NCBI GenBank assembly: GCA_021851885.1
Contig: JAJZBS010000016.1
Location: forward strand, 1-37,716
Source of the DNA: Actinomycetes bacterium
Lineage (GTDB): Bacteria > Actinomycetota > Acidimicrobiia > Acidimicrobiales > JAMCQF01
DNA: 37,716 nt
Direction: 5' to 3'
A model generated the notes under the pieces. The model saw only the letters and a list, made by a program, of their open reading frames with translations, did no database searches and was not told the DNA's origin. This document shows, piece after piece, positions 1 to 7,853 of the stretch (the first letter of the stretch is position 1; each line of letters opens with the position of its first letter). Position numbers and translations under genes: made by a program.

Positions 1-967
1 GAAAAAAGTCTGCTTCGGGCACAAAAGCCCGGGACCAGGGACGATGGCCCTCAGGAAGCGCTCGGCAAGGCCCCGAAACGGCGTCAGGAAGCGCTCAGGA
101 AGCGCTCAGATCCATGGGAAGGGTGTGAGGACCATCGCCGCTTCCGCGTCGCTCGCCGTCGTCGGCATCGCCGTCGTCACGGGTGGTGTCGCGCGCCGGC
201 TCTTGCCACGCACGCGACAGCGCCCGGCGACCGGCTCGGGTGGCCACCAGGCTCGCGAGGCCCGCGCCGCCACGGGGGCGTCTCGAAGCCGGGGCGCGAC
301 AGCGAATCCGGCTGGGCTCCCGGCAGCACGGCGGTGCCGAGACGACGAGCTCCCACCGGACCCCGCTGGCGACCGCGTGCTCGGCGTCCCGCCCGTCGCC
401 GCATCCCTCTCCCGACCCGGGCGCCCGAGCGGAGGGACGTCGCCCTGCGGCCCGCTCTACGGTGTGTGCCGCGCAGGAAGCTGCGCACCATGCCGGGTGC
501 GGGAAGCCGATGCGCTGGGGCCGAGGCCGCCTTCACGAGTCCGGGAAGCCGGCAGCGAACGTGACCTTCCCCGGGTGGCGGCCGCAGCCGCCTCTCCCGC
601 CGGATCGGTGAGAAGGCGTACCAGTGACCCCCCGTCGAGGATGCACCCAGGCCGTCCACTACGGCCAACGACGACCACGCCCGCGAGGATGGCAGGCACC
701 TTGCCCGTCTCAAGCGCTGCGCCGCCGACGGACCTTGCGGGCAGCCTCACGGACCGCGGTCACGGCCACGCTTTCGAGAGAACCGGGGCGAACGATGACA
801 CACGCCGAGGCACGGAGATGACCACCATGGATGACACGAATCCCACGTGGTCCGAACGACCGGCCTTCGAGACCAGGCGCACTCACGGGCACCCCCTGGA
901 ATGCAATCGGGACGATCCCCCACCCCGGCAAGTGCCGCCCAGCTCGCATGCCAGACCAAGGAGATTC
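1..967. other. Stretch with no convincing gene inside the putative integrative element
   Basis: All six frames are open for long stretches, but the translations are arginine/proline-rich and unlike folded proteins, as expected of random GC-rich DNA. The only suggestive piece is a GTG at 125 after GGAAGG, opening a short hydrophobic signal-like stretch (MRTIAASASLAVVGIAVVTG). The reading then becomes Arg-rich, as if the frame were lost, so a decayed secreted or membrane gene is possible. A second ATG at 818 overlaps a TGA (ATGA) and would extend the next gene N-terminally. This is probably degraded cargo or regulatory DNA of the mobile element. Confidence 0.4.
51..117. repeat. Three direct copies of TCAGGAAGCGCTC
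   Basis: The 13-mer TCAGGAAGCGCTC occurs at 51-63, 94-106 and 105-117, the last two overlapping by TC. Each copy contains the palindrome AGCGCT. The function is unknown. Iterated short repeats at an element edge can be protein-binding sites, but nothing here proves it. Confidence 0.55.
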
Positions 968-1270
968 ATGATGGGCACGACCGACACGGCCGCTGCGAGT
1001 GCTGGAAGGGACCAGGACCCTGGGTCCGATGCGAGACGACCTTCGGGTTCGGGGCGCATCGCCCTGAGCGTCGAGGAAGTCCCCCGGCTCCTCGGTCACT
1101 GGAAATCGCTCGCCTACGGGATGGTCGCCTGCGGCGAGATCCTGGCGATCCGCTTCGACAGACTCCTCGCCGGCCCGCCGACCGCGATCGAGAACACGCC
1201 ACACGCCGTTGTTCCTCGTCATGGCCGCTACGCGAAGGGAGGTCCAGCGCATGTCGTCACCCGGACCTGA
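968..1270 (+). CDS. Excisionase-like small HTH (HTH_17/MerR-type) protein
   Basis: This encodes a 100-residue protein. The start is set by a strong ribosome-binding site (AAGGAG, 958-963) just before ATG 968. After a polar N-terminus, residues ~36-80 (LSVEEVPRLLGHWKSLAYGM, then a CGEILAIRFDR segment) match the winged-HTH layout of excisionase/HTH_17 proteins: LT-VEEAA-LLG-S-YE-GE-AIR. The position normally holding a basic wing and R-IP residues reads LLAGPPTAIE, so the wing is divergent and DNA binding may be altered. Its end overlaps the next gene's start by 20 bp. It sits directly upstream of a second HTH protein and an integrase, suggesting a role in excision control or regulation of the element. 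A longer start at ATG 818 is possible. Confidence 0.6.
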   Translation: MMGTTDTAAASAGRDQDPGSDARRPSGSGRIALSVEEVPRLLGHWKSLAYGMVACGEILAIRFDRLLAGPPTAIENTPHAVVPRHGRYAKGGPAHVVTRT

Positions 1271-1529
1271 CCGGAAACCTCAATCTGCGCGGCAATGGGA
1301 CGCGTGGCCCATCATGCCCCTTCTGCTCACCGTCAACCAGGCGGCCGACTTACTCGGCATGGGCCGCTCGACCCTGTACGAACTGCTCGACGCCGGGGAG
1401 CTGCGGTCGGTGAAGCGAGGCGCCAGCCGCCGCATCCCGCTCAAAGAGGTCGACCGGTACATCGACCGCCTGCTGGACCGCCAGAACCACGAGCGCGAGC
1501 GGGCTCCCGGTGTCCCATCGGCTTCGTAA
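1251..1529 (+). CDS. xis: Excisionase (Xis-type HTH_17 DNA-binding protein)
   Basis: This encodes a 92-residue protein starting at ATG 1251 behind GGGAGG (1236-1241). Residues ~22-70 form a classic excisionase winged HTH: LLTVNQAADLLGMGRSTLYE, then LLDAGEL-SVKRG-SRRIPL and a C-terminal DRYIDRLLD helix. Proteins of this kind bind arm sites next to attachment sites and tilt tyrosine integrases toward excision; many also autoregulate. It lies about 70 bp upstream of the integrase in the same direction, which is the xis-int order of actinobacterial integrative elements. Unlike the preceding HTH gene, its wing is intact, so this is the likelier functional Xis. Confidence 0.8.
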   Translation: MSSPGPDRKPQSARQWDAWPIMPLLLTVNQAADLLGMGRSTLYELLDAGELRSVKRGASRRIPLKEVDRYIDRLLDRQNHERERAPGVPSAS

Positions 1530-1597
1530 GCTTGTCGCGGCCCGACTGGCAAGGAACGAGCGTAAGGAACGAGCTTCACCCCGCGAGAGGACGATCG

Positions 1598-2740
1598 ATG
1601 GCACATATCAAGCGTCGCCGGACGAAGGAGGGCGAGTGGCGGTACGAGGTGCGGTGGCGTGCCGGACTCCGTGAACGATCCAAGCGATTCGCCCGGCGCA
1701 AGGACGCCGACGCCTATCGGGCCAAGGTCGAAGCAGAGGAGCTGGTTGGACTGGTTGCCGATCCGCGGACCGGCAAGGCCACCCTTGAGACCTACGCGGC
1801 CGGCTGGCTGGAAGCTCGTGTGGTCAAAGGCCGGCCCCTGTCCCCGTCGACACGTTACGGGTACGAGCGGCTGCTCGCCCGCAACATCCTGCCCCATCTC
1901 GGAATGCTGCCCCTCAGGGCCGTCACCCCAGAGCGCGTGCGGAGCTGGTACGGCGCCGTCACCGTAAGAGCCGGACACGACCAGGCCGCGAAGAGCTACC
2001 GGCTGCTGAGTGCCATCCTCAACACGGCGGTCAGCGACGAACGCATCGCCCGCAACCCGTGCCGCATCAGGGGCGGCGGCGCCGAAACCGCTCCGGAGCG
2101 CCCGATGCCGACGACCGCCGAAGTTCTCGCCCTCGTCGAGGCCATGCCCGACCGCTACCGGCTGGTCCTCGTCCTCGCCGGGCTCGGTGGGCTCAGGATG
2201 GGCGAGATCCTTGGGCTCCGTCTCGCTGATGTGGACACGTTGCGCTCCGTTGTCCGTATCCGCCAGACAGCCCAGGAGATCCCCGGCCTCGGGCGCATCG
2301 TCAAGGACCCGAAATCCGGCGCTGGCCGTCGGACAGTGCTCCTCCCGAAGCAGGCGATGGAGGCTGTTGCAGCCCACCTCGCGGTCTACGGTTGCGCCGC
2401 GAGCGGCGAACTGATCACCGATCCGGAGGGCGGTCCGGCGCGTCGGGCGCGTCTCTCGACCTCCTGGAAAGCTGCGAAGGCCACCGTTGGCGTCGATCCT
2501 GAAATGCGTCCACATGACCTCCGTCACCACGCAGCCACGCTCATGGCGCAGATGCCGGGAATCACAACCAAAGAGCTGATGGCTCGCCTTGGTCACTCGT
2601 CACCCCGCGCAGCCTTGCTTTACCAGCACGCCACCGCGGAACGCGACCGTCAGGTCGCAGCATTTCTCGACACACATCTCGACGCGATAACCCCTGCGAA
2701 GCCACGCGTCACCGCGTTTGCGGGAGCCGAAGGTTCGTAG
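1598..2740 (+). CDS. int: Tyrosine site-specific integrase (phage/AICE type)
   Basis: This encodes a 380-residue protein starting at ATG 1598 after GAGAGG. An N-terminal arm-binding region (basic, KRRRTKEGEWRYEVRWRAG) is followed by a SAM-like core-binding domain (~60-165) and a catalytic domain. The tyrosine recombinase residues are visible: Arg200 in GLRMGEI, the beta-hairpin Lys in IVKDPKSGAGRRTV, His306 and Arg309 in RPHDLRHH, His333 in ARLGHSS, and nucleophile Tyr342 in ALLYQHA. All are present, so the enzyme should be active. It would catalyse integration and excision of the element between attP and attB. Transcription runs toward tRNA-Cys, whose 3' end lies ~0.9 kb downstream, making that tRNA the likely attB. 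Confidence 0.93.
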   Translation: MAHIKRRRTKEGEWRYEVRWRAGLRERSKRFARRKDADAYRAKVEAEELVGLVADPRTGKATLETYAAGWLEARVVKGRPLSPSTRYGYERLLARNILPHLGMLPLRAVTPERVRSWYGAVTVRAGHDQAAKSYRLLSAILNTAVSDERIARNPCRIRGGGAETAPERPMPTTAEVLALVEAMPDRYRLVLVLAGLGGLRMGEILGLRLADVDTLRSVVRIRQTAQEIPGLGRIVKDPKSGAGRRTVLLPKQAMEAVAAHLAVYGCAASGELITDPEGGPARRARLSTSWKAAKATVGVDPEMRPHDLRHHAATLMAQMPGITTKELMARLGHSSPRAALLYQHATAERDRQVAAFLDTHLDAITPAKPRVTAFAGAEGS

Positions 2741-2843
2741 TTCGCGCGGGCCATGCTTAGCACGCCTGGGGGCCTGTTGAGCGAACGAGCCGTCGATGCC
2801 CGGCGCGTCCATGCGGTGCGCGGCTCCGGCGTTAGCGGCCCAA

Positions 2844-2860
2844 GGTGCGTACGACGCACC
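2844..2860. repeat. Perfect 7-bp inverted repeat with 3-bp loop
   Basis: GGTGCGT and ACGCACC flank ACG between the integrase and the next small gene. There is no T-run, so this is not an intrinsic terminator. It could be an operator or an integrase/Xis arm site. Confidence 0.4.
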
Positions 2861-2943
2861 CGCGGGGAAGAACACCCGCATGCACAGTGCCACCAACAGG
2901 TCTTGCTGCGACCTCCGTCGGCTCGCCGCAGTAGCGTTCGGCC

Positions 2944-3282
2944 GTGGCCGGGACCGGGAACACGCCGGATGAGTGCGACGACAAGGCCGAGCGCCGTGCC
3001 GCGCAGGATCTGATCGGCGTCTATCACCAGACGCAGCTACGCGCCCTGCTGGAGCGCGTCCGCGCCGGGTTCGCTCAACTGGATGCCGGCGAGATCGACG
3101 AGTTCGGCCTCGATGAGCTCATCCACCACTACAAGCGCTCCGCCACCGAGCTCTGGAAGTTCTGCGGCTCGTCGGGAGGCCAGTGGCTCCAAGCCGCCCG
3201 GATGCTCAGCTACCTGCGAGACCAGGGCGAGGAGCCCGATTGGTGGAACGCGGGCGCACCCCGGCGCGACAGGTCGTCCTGA
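2944..3282 (+). CDS. Small hypothetical protein between integrase and tRNA-Cys
   Basis: This encodes a 112-residue acidic, mostly helical soluble protein with a GTG start. The composition (balanced Asp/Glu, few Arg runs, HHYKRSATELWKFCG and DWWNAG) looks genuinely coding, unlike neighbouring frames. No catalytic motif, signal peptide or membrane segment is visible. The middle (LLERVRAGFAQLDAGEIDEF) is a heptad-like helix followed by a conserved-looking aromatic segment. I do not recognise a defined family. It is probably carried by the integrative element, because it lies between the integrase and the presumed attachment site. Confidence 0.65.
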   Translation: MAGTGNTPDECDDKAERRAAQDLIGVYHQTQLRALLERVRAGFAQLDAGEIDEFGLDELIHHYKRSATELWKFCGSSGGQWLQAARMLSYLRDQGEEPDWWNAGAPRRDRSS

Positions 3283-3560
3283 TTCGGATACGCGTTCCGG
3301 CTCAGCACTATCCGCCGCGACGGCGGACCGAACGACGGGACCGACCCTGTGGTCCCCCGTCCCGCCACACCACGGAGCCATCTATGCACAGGTGTTGGCC
3401 CCAGTGCACCTGCTGATCGAGGTCGCCGCGCTCCCCTCGATCGGTTCCAGCGGGCGCGTTCGACGGCAACAACCGCCCTCACCGGCCCACGCCGGAACGC
3501 GATATGTCGCCCGTCGATTCCCGGATCAGACCGGCTTGAGAAGGGCTGGACGTGAGATCT

Positions 3561-3584
3561 CCCGCGGGTTTTTCGCGGGTTTTT
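3561..3584 (+). terminator. Rho-independent terminator made of a tandem CGCGGGTTTTT
   Basis: CCCGCG (3561-3566) pairs with CGCGGG (3574-3579) across GGTTTTT and is followed at once by TTTTT (3580-3584). The same bases form two abutting copies of CGCGGGTTTTT (3563-3573 and 3574-3584), so the stem arises from a short duplication. It would stop plus-strand transcription from the int/hypothetical gene side before it reaches the antisense strand of tRNA-Cys. Confidence 0.75.
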
Positions 3585-3631
3585 GGTGAGCACCGCCCTC
3601 CCGGTCAGCGACCATATATAGCCTCTGACTT

Positions 3632-3643
3632 GGGTATATACCC
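3632..3643. repeat. 12-bp palindrome GGGTATATACCC next to tRNA 3' end
   Basis: This perfect palindrome lies 3 bp beyond the 3' end of tRNA-Cys, and is followed by a second palindrome, CCTCGAGG (3642-3649). It could be a processing or termination hairpin for the minus-strand tRNA, or part of the recombination site. Confidence 0.45.
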
Positions 3644-3646
3644 TCG

Positions 3647-3718
3647 AGGCGGCGACCGGAATCGAACCGGTGTACGGGGCTTTGCAGGCCCCTGCCTAAA
3701 CCACTCGGCCACGCCGCC
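3647..3718 (-). tRNA. tRNA-Cys (GCA)
   Basis: Read on the minus strand, acceptor GGCGGCG pairs with CGCCGCC (7 bp), with U as discriminator, normal for tRNA-Cys. The anticodon loop carries GCA, and the T arm reads CCGGTTCGATTCCGG. The length is 72 nt and no CCA is encoded. Its 3' end faces the integrase, so the terminal part of this gene is the likely attB/attL core of the element to the left. A duplicate of this 3' segment was not seen in the window and would be expected at the element's other end. Confidence 0.93.
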
Positions 3719-3771
3719 GTGGCCGAAACCCTACAGTCCGCCGACGGGGTCTTCCGCCAACCGGGAGGGGG

Positions 3772-5523
3772 TCAGGACCCGACCGCCTTCGCCGGTCTCG
3801 CCGGCTGCGCGGCCTCGCCCGTGGGGAGCTGGGCCTCGCGCGGCACCCCGACAGGCTTCTCCTCGTGGATGTACTTGCCGCCGCGCATCCAGGATGCCGC
3901 GGCAGCCACAAGGCATGCTCCGGCCGCGAAATCGAACGTCTCGTGCAACCCGCTGTCGAAGGGGCCGCTGATCAGCTTCGGGAAGAAGCTGCGGCCGGTG
4001 ACGTAGAGGGCACGGGCGTGTGGCATGTGGGCGAGGCTGTGCCCGAGCAGGCTCTGCATGGGGTTGTAGCCGAGGAAGGCAGCGAAGAGGCTGCCGACCG
4101 CGGGCAGGTGCGACGCCCGTTGTGCGGTGGCCACAGGCACTTGCTGGGCGACGAGACCTTGGTAGAGGGCGTGGGGAAGGCTCGACGACAGACCGACGAT
4201 GATCAGCGTGAAGAAGACCCCGATCGAAAGGACCATCGCCGTGCTCTGTCCCGTGTTCAGCATCCCGGCACCGGAGCCTCTCTGGTTTGCCGGAAGGCTG
4301 TTCATGACACCGGCCTGGTTGGGCGCCGCGAACACGCCCATGCCGAGCCCCACCAAGAAGATGAGAAGGGCGAAGAAGACGTAGGTGAAGTCGACGGGCA
4401 GGGCGTCGAGCAGGAAGAACCCCGCGGCAGCGATGAGCATGCCACCGGTCGCGAAGGGCCGCGCACCGAAGTGGTCGGACAAATAACCAGACACCGGTCC
4501 CGCGACGAGAAAACCGGCCGTCAGCGGGAGCATGTAAATGCCCGCCCATAGAGGAGTCTGCGAGAAGGCATACCCGTGCAGCGGGAGCCAGATCCCCTGG
4601 AGCCAGATGATCAGGATGAACATCATCCCTCCCCTGCCGATGGCAGAGAGAAACGCCGCCGCGTTGCCGGCCGAGAACGCCCGGATGCGGAAGAGGGGGA
4701 GGCGGAACATCGGGTTCGCCACCTTCATCTCGATGACACAGAAGGCGATGAGGAGAACGACTCCACCGCCGATCGCCCCGAGCACGTCGGGATTCGTCCA
4801 CCCCATCGTGTGCCCACCGTAGGGAAGGAGGCCGTAGGTGATCCCGTAGAGGAGGCCGACGAGCCCGGCCGCAAAGGTGATGTTGCCCCACCAGTCGATC
4901 TTGGCGGGGTGCCGCACGCCTCGCTCCTCCAGCTTCAGGTATGCCCAGATCGTTCCGAACAGACCGATCGGCACCGAGACGAGGAAGACGAGTCGCCAGT
5001 CGAGAGGGCCAAGCACGCCACCGAGGACGAGCCCGATGAAAGATCCGGAAATACCGGCGACCATGTTGACGCCGAGGGCAAGACCGCGCTGGTGGGTGGG
5101 AAAGGCGTCGGTCAGGATCGCGGCCGAGTTCGCCATGAGGAAGGCTGCGCCGAGGCCCTGGCCGACGCGCATGAGGATCATGTACAGAGCGGCGTGGGGG
5201 CCCTGCATCCACGATACCGACAACATGACCGAGAAAAGGGTGAAGACGGCAAAGCCGATGTTGTACATCTTGACTCGACCGAACATGTCCCCCAGCCGGC
5301 CCAGGCTTACGACGAGTACCGCCATGACGACCATGAACCCCATGAGCATCCAGAGCAGATAGCTCGTATTGCCGGGAACCAGAGGGTTCAGGTGGATCCC
5401 GCGAAAGATATTCGGCAGCGCGATGAGGATGATCGACTGGTTGATCATCGCCATCAGGACGCCAAGCGTCGTGTTGGACAGTGCCACCCATTTGTAGCGG
5501 TCCGGGTGAGTACTCTTGCTCAC
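3772..5523 (-). CDS. MFS drug exporter, DHA2/EmrB-QacA type (paralog 1, atypical TM1 motif)
   Basis: This encodes a 583-residue, roughly 14-TM major facilitator protein with a GTG start. Motif A is GRLGDMFGR (75-83) and the antiporter motif C region is GSFIGLVLGGVLG. It would export a hydrophobic or cationic compound by proton antiport across the cytoplasmic membrane. The TM1 motif that reads LD-T in QacA-type pumps is MINQS here: the conserved Asp is Asn28, so one proton- or cation-handling residue is missing. The gene is a close paralog of the upstream MFS gene, alignable by eye through most of its length, including the long loop before the last TM. Its GTG start overlaps the MerR stop (GTGA), so translation is probably coupled. 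Confidence 0.9.
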   Translation of the reverse strand: MSKSTHPDRYKWVALSNTTLGVLMAMINQSIILIALPNIFRGIHLNPLVPGNTSYLLWMLMGFMVVMAVLVVSLGRLGDMFGRVKMYNIGFAVFTLFSVMLSVSWMQGPHAALYMILMRVGQGLGAAFLMANSAAILTDAFPTHQRGLALGVNMVAGISGSFIGLVLGGVLGPLDWRLVFLVSVPIGLFGTIWAYLKLEERGVRHPAKIDWWGNITFAAGLVGLLYGITYGLLPYGGHTMGWTNPDVLGAIGGGVVLLIAFCVIEMKVANPMFRLPLFRIRAFSAGNAAAFLSAIGRGGMMFILIIWLQGIWLPLHGYAFSQTPLWAGIYMLPLTAGFLVAGPVSGYLSDHFGARPFATGGMLIAAAGFFLLDALPVDFTYVFFALLIFLVGLGMGVFAAPNQAGVMNSLPANQRGSGAGMLNTGQSTAMVLSIGVFFTLIIVGLSSSLPHALYQGLVAQQVPVATAQRASHLPAVGSLFAAFLGYNPMQSLLGHSLAHMPHARALYVTGRSFFPKLISGPFDSGLHETFDFAAGACLVAAAASWMRGGKYIHEEKPVGVPREAQLPTGEAAQPARPAKAVGS

Positions 5524-6023
5524 TTCGCGCGTCTCCGTCCTCGTGCCATCTCGCTTTCCAGCTCGGCTACCCGTGCCCGCAGACGGTCGGCTTTCTGGGC
5601 GCGCTCCCGGCGGAATGCGCGAACGCGGGCGAGCGTATCGTCGAGGCGGGCAAGAAGCGTGTCGTTGGCCTCGATCGCCTCCGACAGGAGTTCCAGCTGG
5701 CGCGCCGGCCGCATGTCGGCCCTGTACGCGCTCCGCACCCGGTCCAGAATGTCCTCCGTCTCGAGCACGACGCGGATCTCCGACAACGAGAAACCCAAGA
5801 GCTCTTGCAGCTCCTTGATGCGCGCCGCACGCTTGACGTCTTCGTCACCGTAGAGGCGCTCCCCGCCTTCACTCATGCCGCTCGGAAGCAGCAGACCGAT
5901 CTCCTGCCAGTACCGAAGCGTGCGGGTCGTTACCCCGCACGCCCGCGCTGCTACTCCGATGCGCTGGGACACCGCCGCGCACTCTGACCCGACACCGTCC
6001 GGAGATTCGGTTCGAGCTGTCAT
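5520..6023 (-). CDS. MerR-family transcriptional regulator embedded between two MFS genes
   Basis: This encodes a 167-residue protein. ATG 6023 is chosen because it overlaps the upstream MFS stop as ATGA and leaves a standard MerR N-terminus. Residues ~19-60 form the winged HTH (GVAARACGVTTRTLRYW, then a GLL-P segment and RLYGDEDV). Residues ~64-100 give the MerR dimerisation start (RIKELQELLGFSLSEIR), and 105-160 a long coiled coil. There is no Cys cluster for metal sensing and no separate drug-binding domain, so the effector is unknown. It most likely controls the dyad-containing promoter before the first MFS gene, and hence its own operon. Such regulators activate by untwisting an overlong -35/-10 spacer. 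Confidence 0.9.
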   Translation of the reverse strand: MTARTESPDGVGSECAAVSQRIGVAARACGVTTRTLRYWQEIGLLLPSGMSEGGERLYGDEDVKRAARIKELQELLGFSLSEIRVVLETEDILDRVRSAYRADMRPARQLELLSEAIEANDTLLARLDDTLARVRAFRRERAQKADRLRARVAELESEMARGRRRAK

Positions 6024-7759
6024 GCTCCACTCTGCGCTTGGCCAAGGACGACTTCCTCGGCCCCCGCCAGGGCCATGTCGTGTTGCGATTGTCCTCGTGA
6101 TCCCTGGTAAACGTAGCGGCCGCCACGCAACCACGACGCTGCAGCCGCTACCAGGCAGGCGATGATCGAGAAATCGAAGGCCGCGCGCAGGCCATTCTTG
6201 AACGGCGCCGAGATCAGCCCCGGGAAGAAGCTGCGACCGGTGACGACCGCCCGGCTGGCCGCTGGCAAGTGCGCCACGACCGATGCCCCAAGGAGATGCT
6301 GAACCGGGCTATAGCCAAGGAACGCCGCAAACAACGTCGACACCGGGGGCAGGTGCGCAGCACGGTACGCGGCTGCCGCGGGAACGTGCTGCGCCACGAG
6401 ACCATGGTAGAGGGCCCCAGGGAGTGTCGCAGCGAGACCGACAATCATGAGGGTGAAGAAGACTCCGATCGACAGCACCTGTGCAGCGTTCTGAAAGGTC
6501 GAGTTCATCCCAGAGCCGACACCACGGTGCTCGGGCGGGAGGCTGTTCATCACACCTGCCCGGTTCGGGGCCGCGAATGCGCCCATCGCCAATCCGTTCA
6601 GGAGCAAGAGCAGCGAGAAGGGGACATAGCCGAAGTTGACGGGCAGTAGTTCGAGCAACGCAAAAGACAAGGCGGCAAGCAGCATGCCCCCGGACGCGAA
6701 CGGACGCGATCCGAAGCGGTCCGAGAGGATTCCCGAGGCCGGTCCCGCCAAGATGAAACCGGCCGTCAACGGCAGCATGTAGATACCCGCCCACAAGGGT
6801 GTGCGCGCGAAGTCATAGCCGTGCATCGGGAGCCAGATCCCCTGGAGCCAGATGATCAGCATGAACATGAGCCCGCCCCGGCCGATCGAGGCCAAGAGCG
6901 TCGAGAGACTGCCGGCCGTGAAGGCCCGGATACGGAACAAGCCGAGGCGGAACATGGGCTCGCGCACCCGCGGCTCGATGAAGGCGAAGGCGACCATGAG
7001 CCCGACTCCCCCGGCCAGACAGCTGAGGACAAAGGGACTCTGCCAGCCCATGGTGCTCCCGCCGTAGGGCTGGATCCCGTACGTGATGCCCACCATGATG
7101 GCAACTAGGCCGATTGCGAAGACCAGGTTCCCCCACCAGTCGACATGGGCGTTCTTGCGACGCTGCCCCACCTCGTGCAGTTTCAGGTACGCCCACACCG
7201 TCCCGAACAGACCGATCGGCACCGACACGAGGAAGATGAGCCGCCACTCGATCGGAGCAAGGACTCCGCCAAGCACCAGTCCAATGAACGAACCGGCCAG
7301 ACCCGCTATCTGATTGATCCCGAGGGCCATACCGCGCTGGTTCTCCGGGAAGGCGTCGGTCAGGATGGCAGCCGAGTTGGCAATGAGGAACGCGGCGCCA
7401 ACTCCCTGGAACACGCGCATCACGACGAGGTAGATCGCTGCCGCCTTCCCCGACATCCACGTGATCGTCAGGAGCAGCGAGAAGAACGTGTAGATCGCGA
7501 ATCCAAGGTTGTACATCCGCACCCGGCCGAACATGTCCCCCAGCCGGCCAAGGCCGACCACGAGAACGCTCGACACGATCATGAAGCTCAAGATCATCCA
7601 AAGCAGGTAGAAGCTGTTGCCAGGCTGAAGTGGGTTGATGTGAATGCCACGGAAGATGTCGGGCAAGGCGATGAGCATGATCGTCGAATCGAGCACGGCC
7701 ATGAGCACGCCGAGAGTCGTGTTCGAAAGAGCGATCCACTTGTACCGTTCGCTTCGCAC
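6020..7759 (-). CDS. MFS drug exporter, DHA2/EmrB-QacA type (paralog 2, canonical TM1 motif)
   Basis: This encodes a 579-residue, ~14-TM protein. I chose GTG 7759 (GAGGAA 8 nt upstream) because it gives the same N-terminal layout as the paralog (RYKWIALSNTTLGV). The alternative ATG 7864 would add 35 Arg-rich residues and lies inside the probable promoter. Asp24 in VLDSTIMLIALP is the canonical TM1 acidic residue that the paralog lacks. GRLGDMFGR and GSFIGLVLGGVLA are the A and C motifs. It is first in a three-gene operon (MFS, MerR, MFS). The predicted role is proton-driven efflux of a toxic compound, substrate unknown. Pairing with the downstream paralog as one functional unit is an inference from linkage only. 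Confidence 0.88.
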   Translation of the reverse strand: MRSERYKWIALSNTTLGVLMAVLDSTIMLIALPDIFRGIHINPLQPGNSFYLLWMILSFMIVSSVLVVGLGRLGDMFGRVRMYNLGFAIYTFFSLLLTITWMSGKAAAIYLVVMRVFQGVGAAFLIANSAAILTDAFPENQRGMALGINQIAGLAGSFIGLVLGGVLAPIEWRLIFLVSVPIGLFGTVWAYLKLHEVGQRRKNAHVDWWGNLVFAIGLVAIMVGITYGIQPYGGSTMGWQSPFVLSCLAGGVGLMVAFAFIEPRVREPMFRLGLFRIRAFTAGSLSTLLASIGRGGLMFMLIIWLQGIWLPMHGYDFARTPLWAGIYMLPLTAGFILAGPASGILSDRFGSRPFASGGMLLAALSFALLELLPVNFGYVPFSLLLLLNGLAMGAFAAPNRAGVMNSLPPEHRGVGSGMNSTFQNAAQVLSIGVFFTLMIVGLAATLPGALYHGLVAQHVPAAAAYRAAHLPPVSTLFAAFLGYSPVQHLLGASVVAHLPAASRAVVTGRSFFPGLISAPFKNGLRAAFDFSIIACLVAAAASWLRGGRYVYQGSRGQSQHDMALAGAEEVVLGQAQSGA

Positions 7760-7853
7760 CGCCTGTTCCTCGCCACCACGACCGGCTCGATCCTGTGCCT
7801 CCGGGGCAACGGAATCGGCACGATGGCGTCGGGTGAGGTGCACGGCGTCGGCA

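Larger units (their letters stand above)
3283..3646. other. Non-coding boundary region between element gene and tRNA-Cys
   Basis: No credible gene is seen here. The stretch holds an intrinsic terminator (3561-3584), then comparatively AT-rich DNA with ATATATA and a 12-bp palindrome next to the tRNA 3' end. This is where an integrase attachment site and its arm sites would be expected. Confidence 0.5.

Noticed and set aside
16-31. CGGGC/GCCCG hairpin at the window start as a minus-strand terminator
   Set aside because: The stem is only 5 bp and the T-run lies about 9 nt away; no minus-strand gene is seen upstream of it.
1280-2596. A 438-codon minus-strand frame opposite the integrase
   Set aside because: The integrase frame has every catalytic residue and a ribosome-binding site; the antisense product has none.
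3731-5491. A second long minus-strand frame over the first MFS gene, and a 425-codon plus-strand frame at 4576-5853
   Set aside because: Both are Arg/His/Asp-rich shadows of the clear 14-TM transporter frame in GC-rich DNA.
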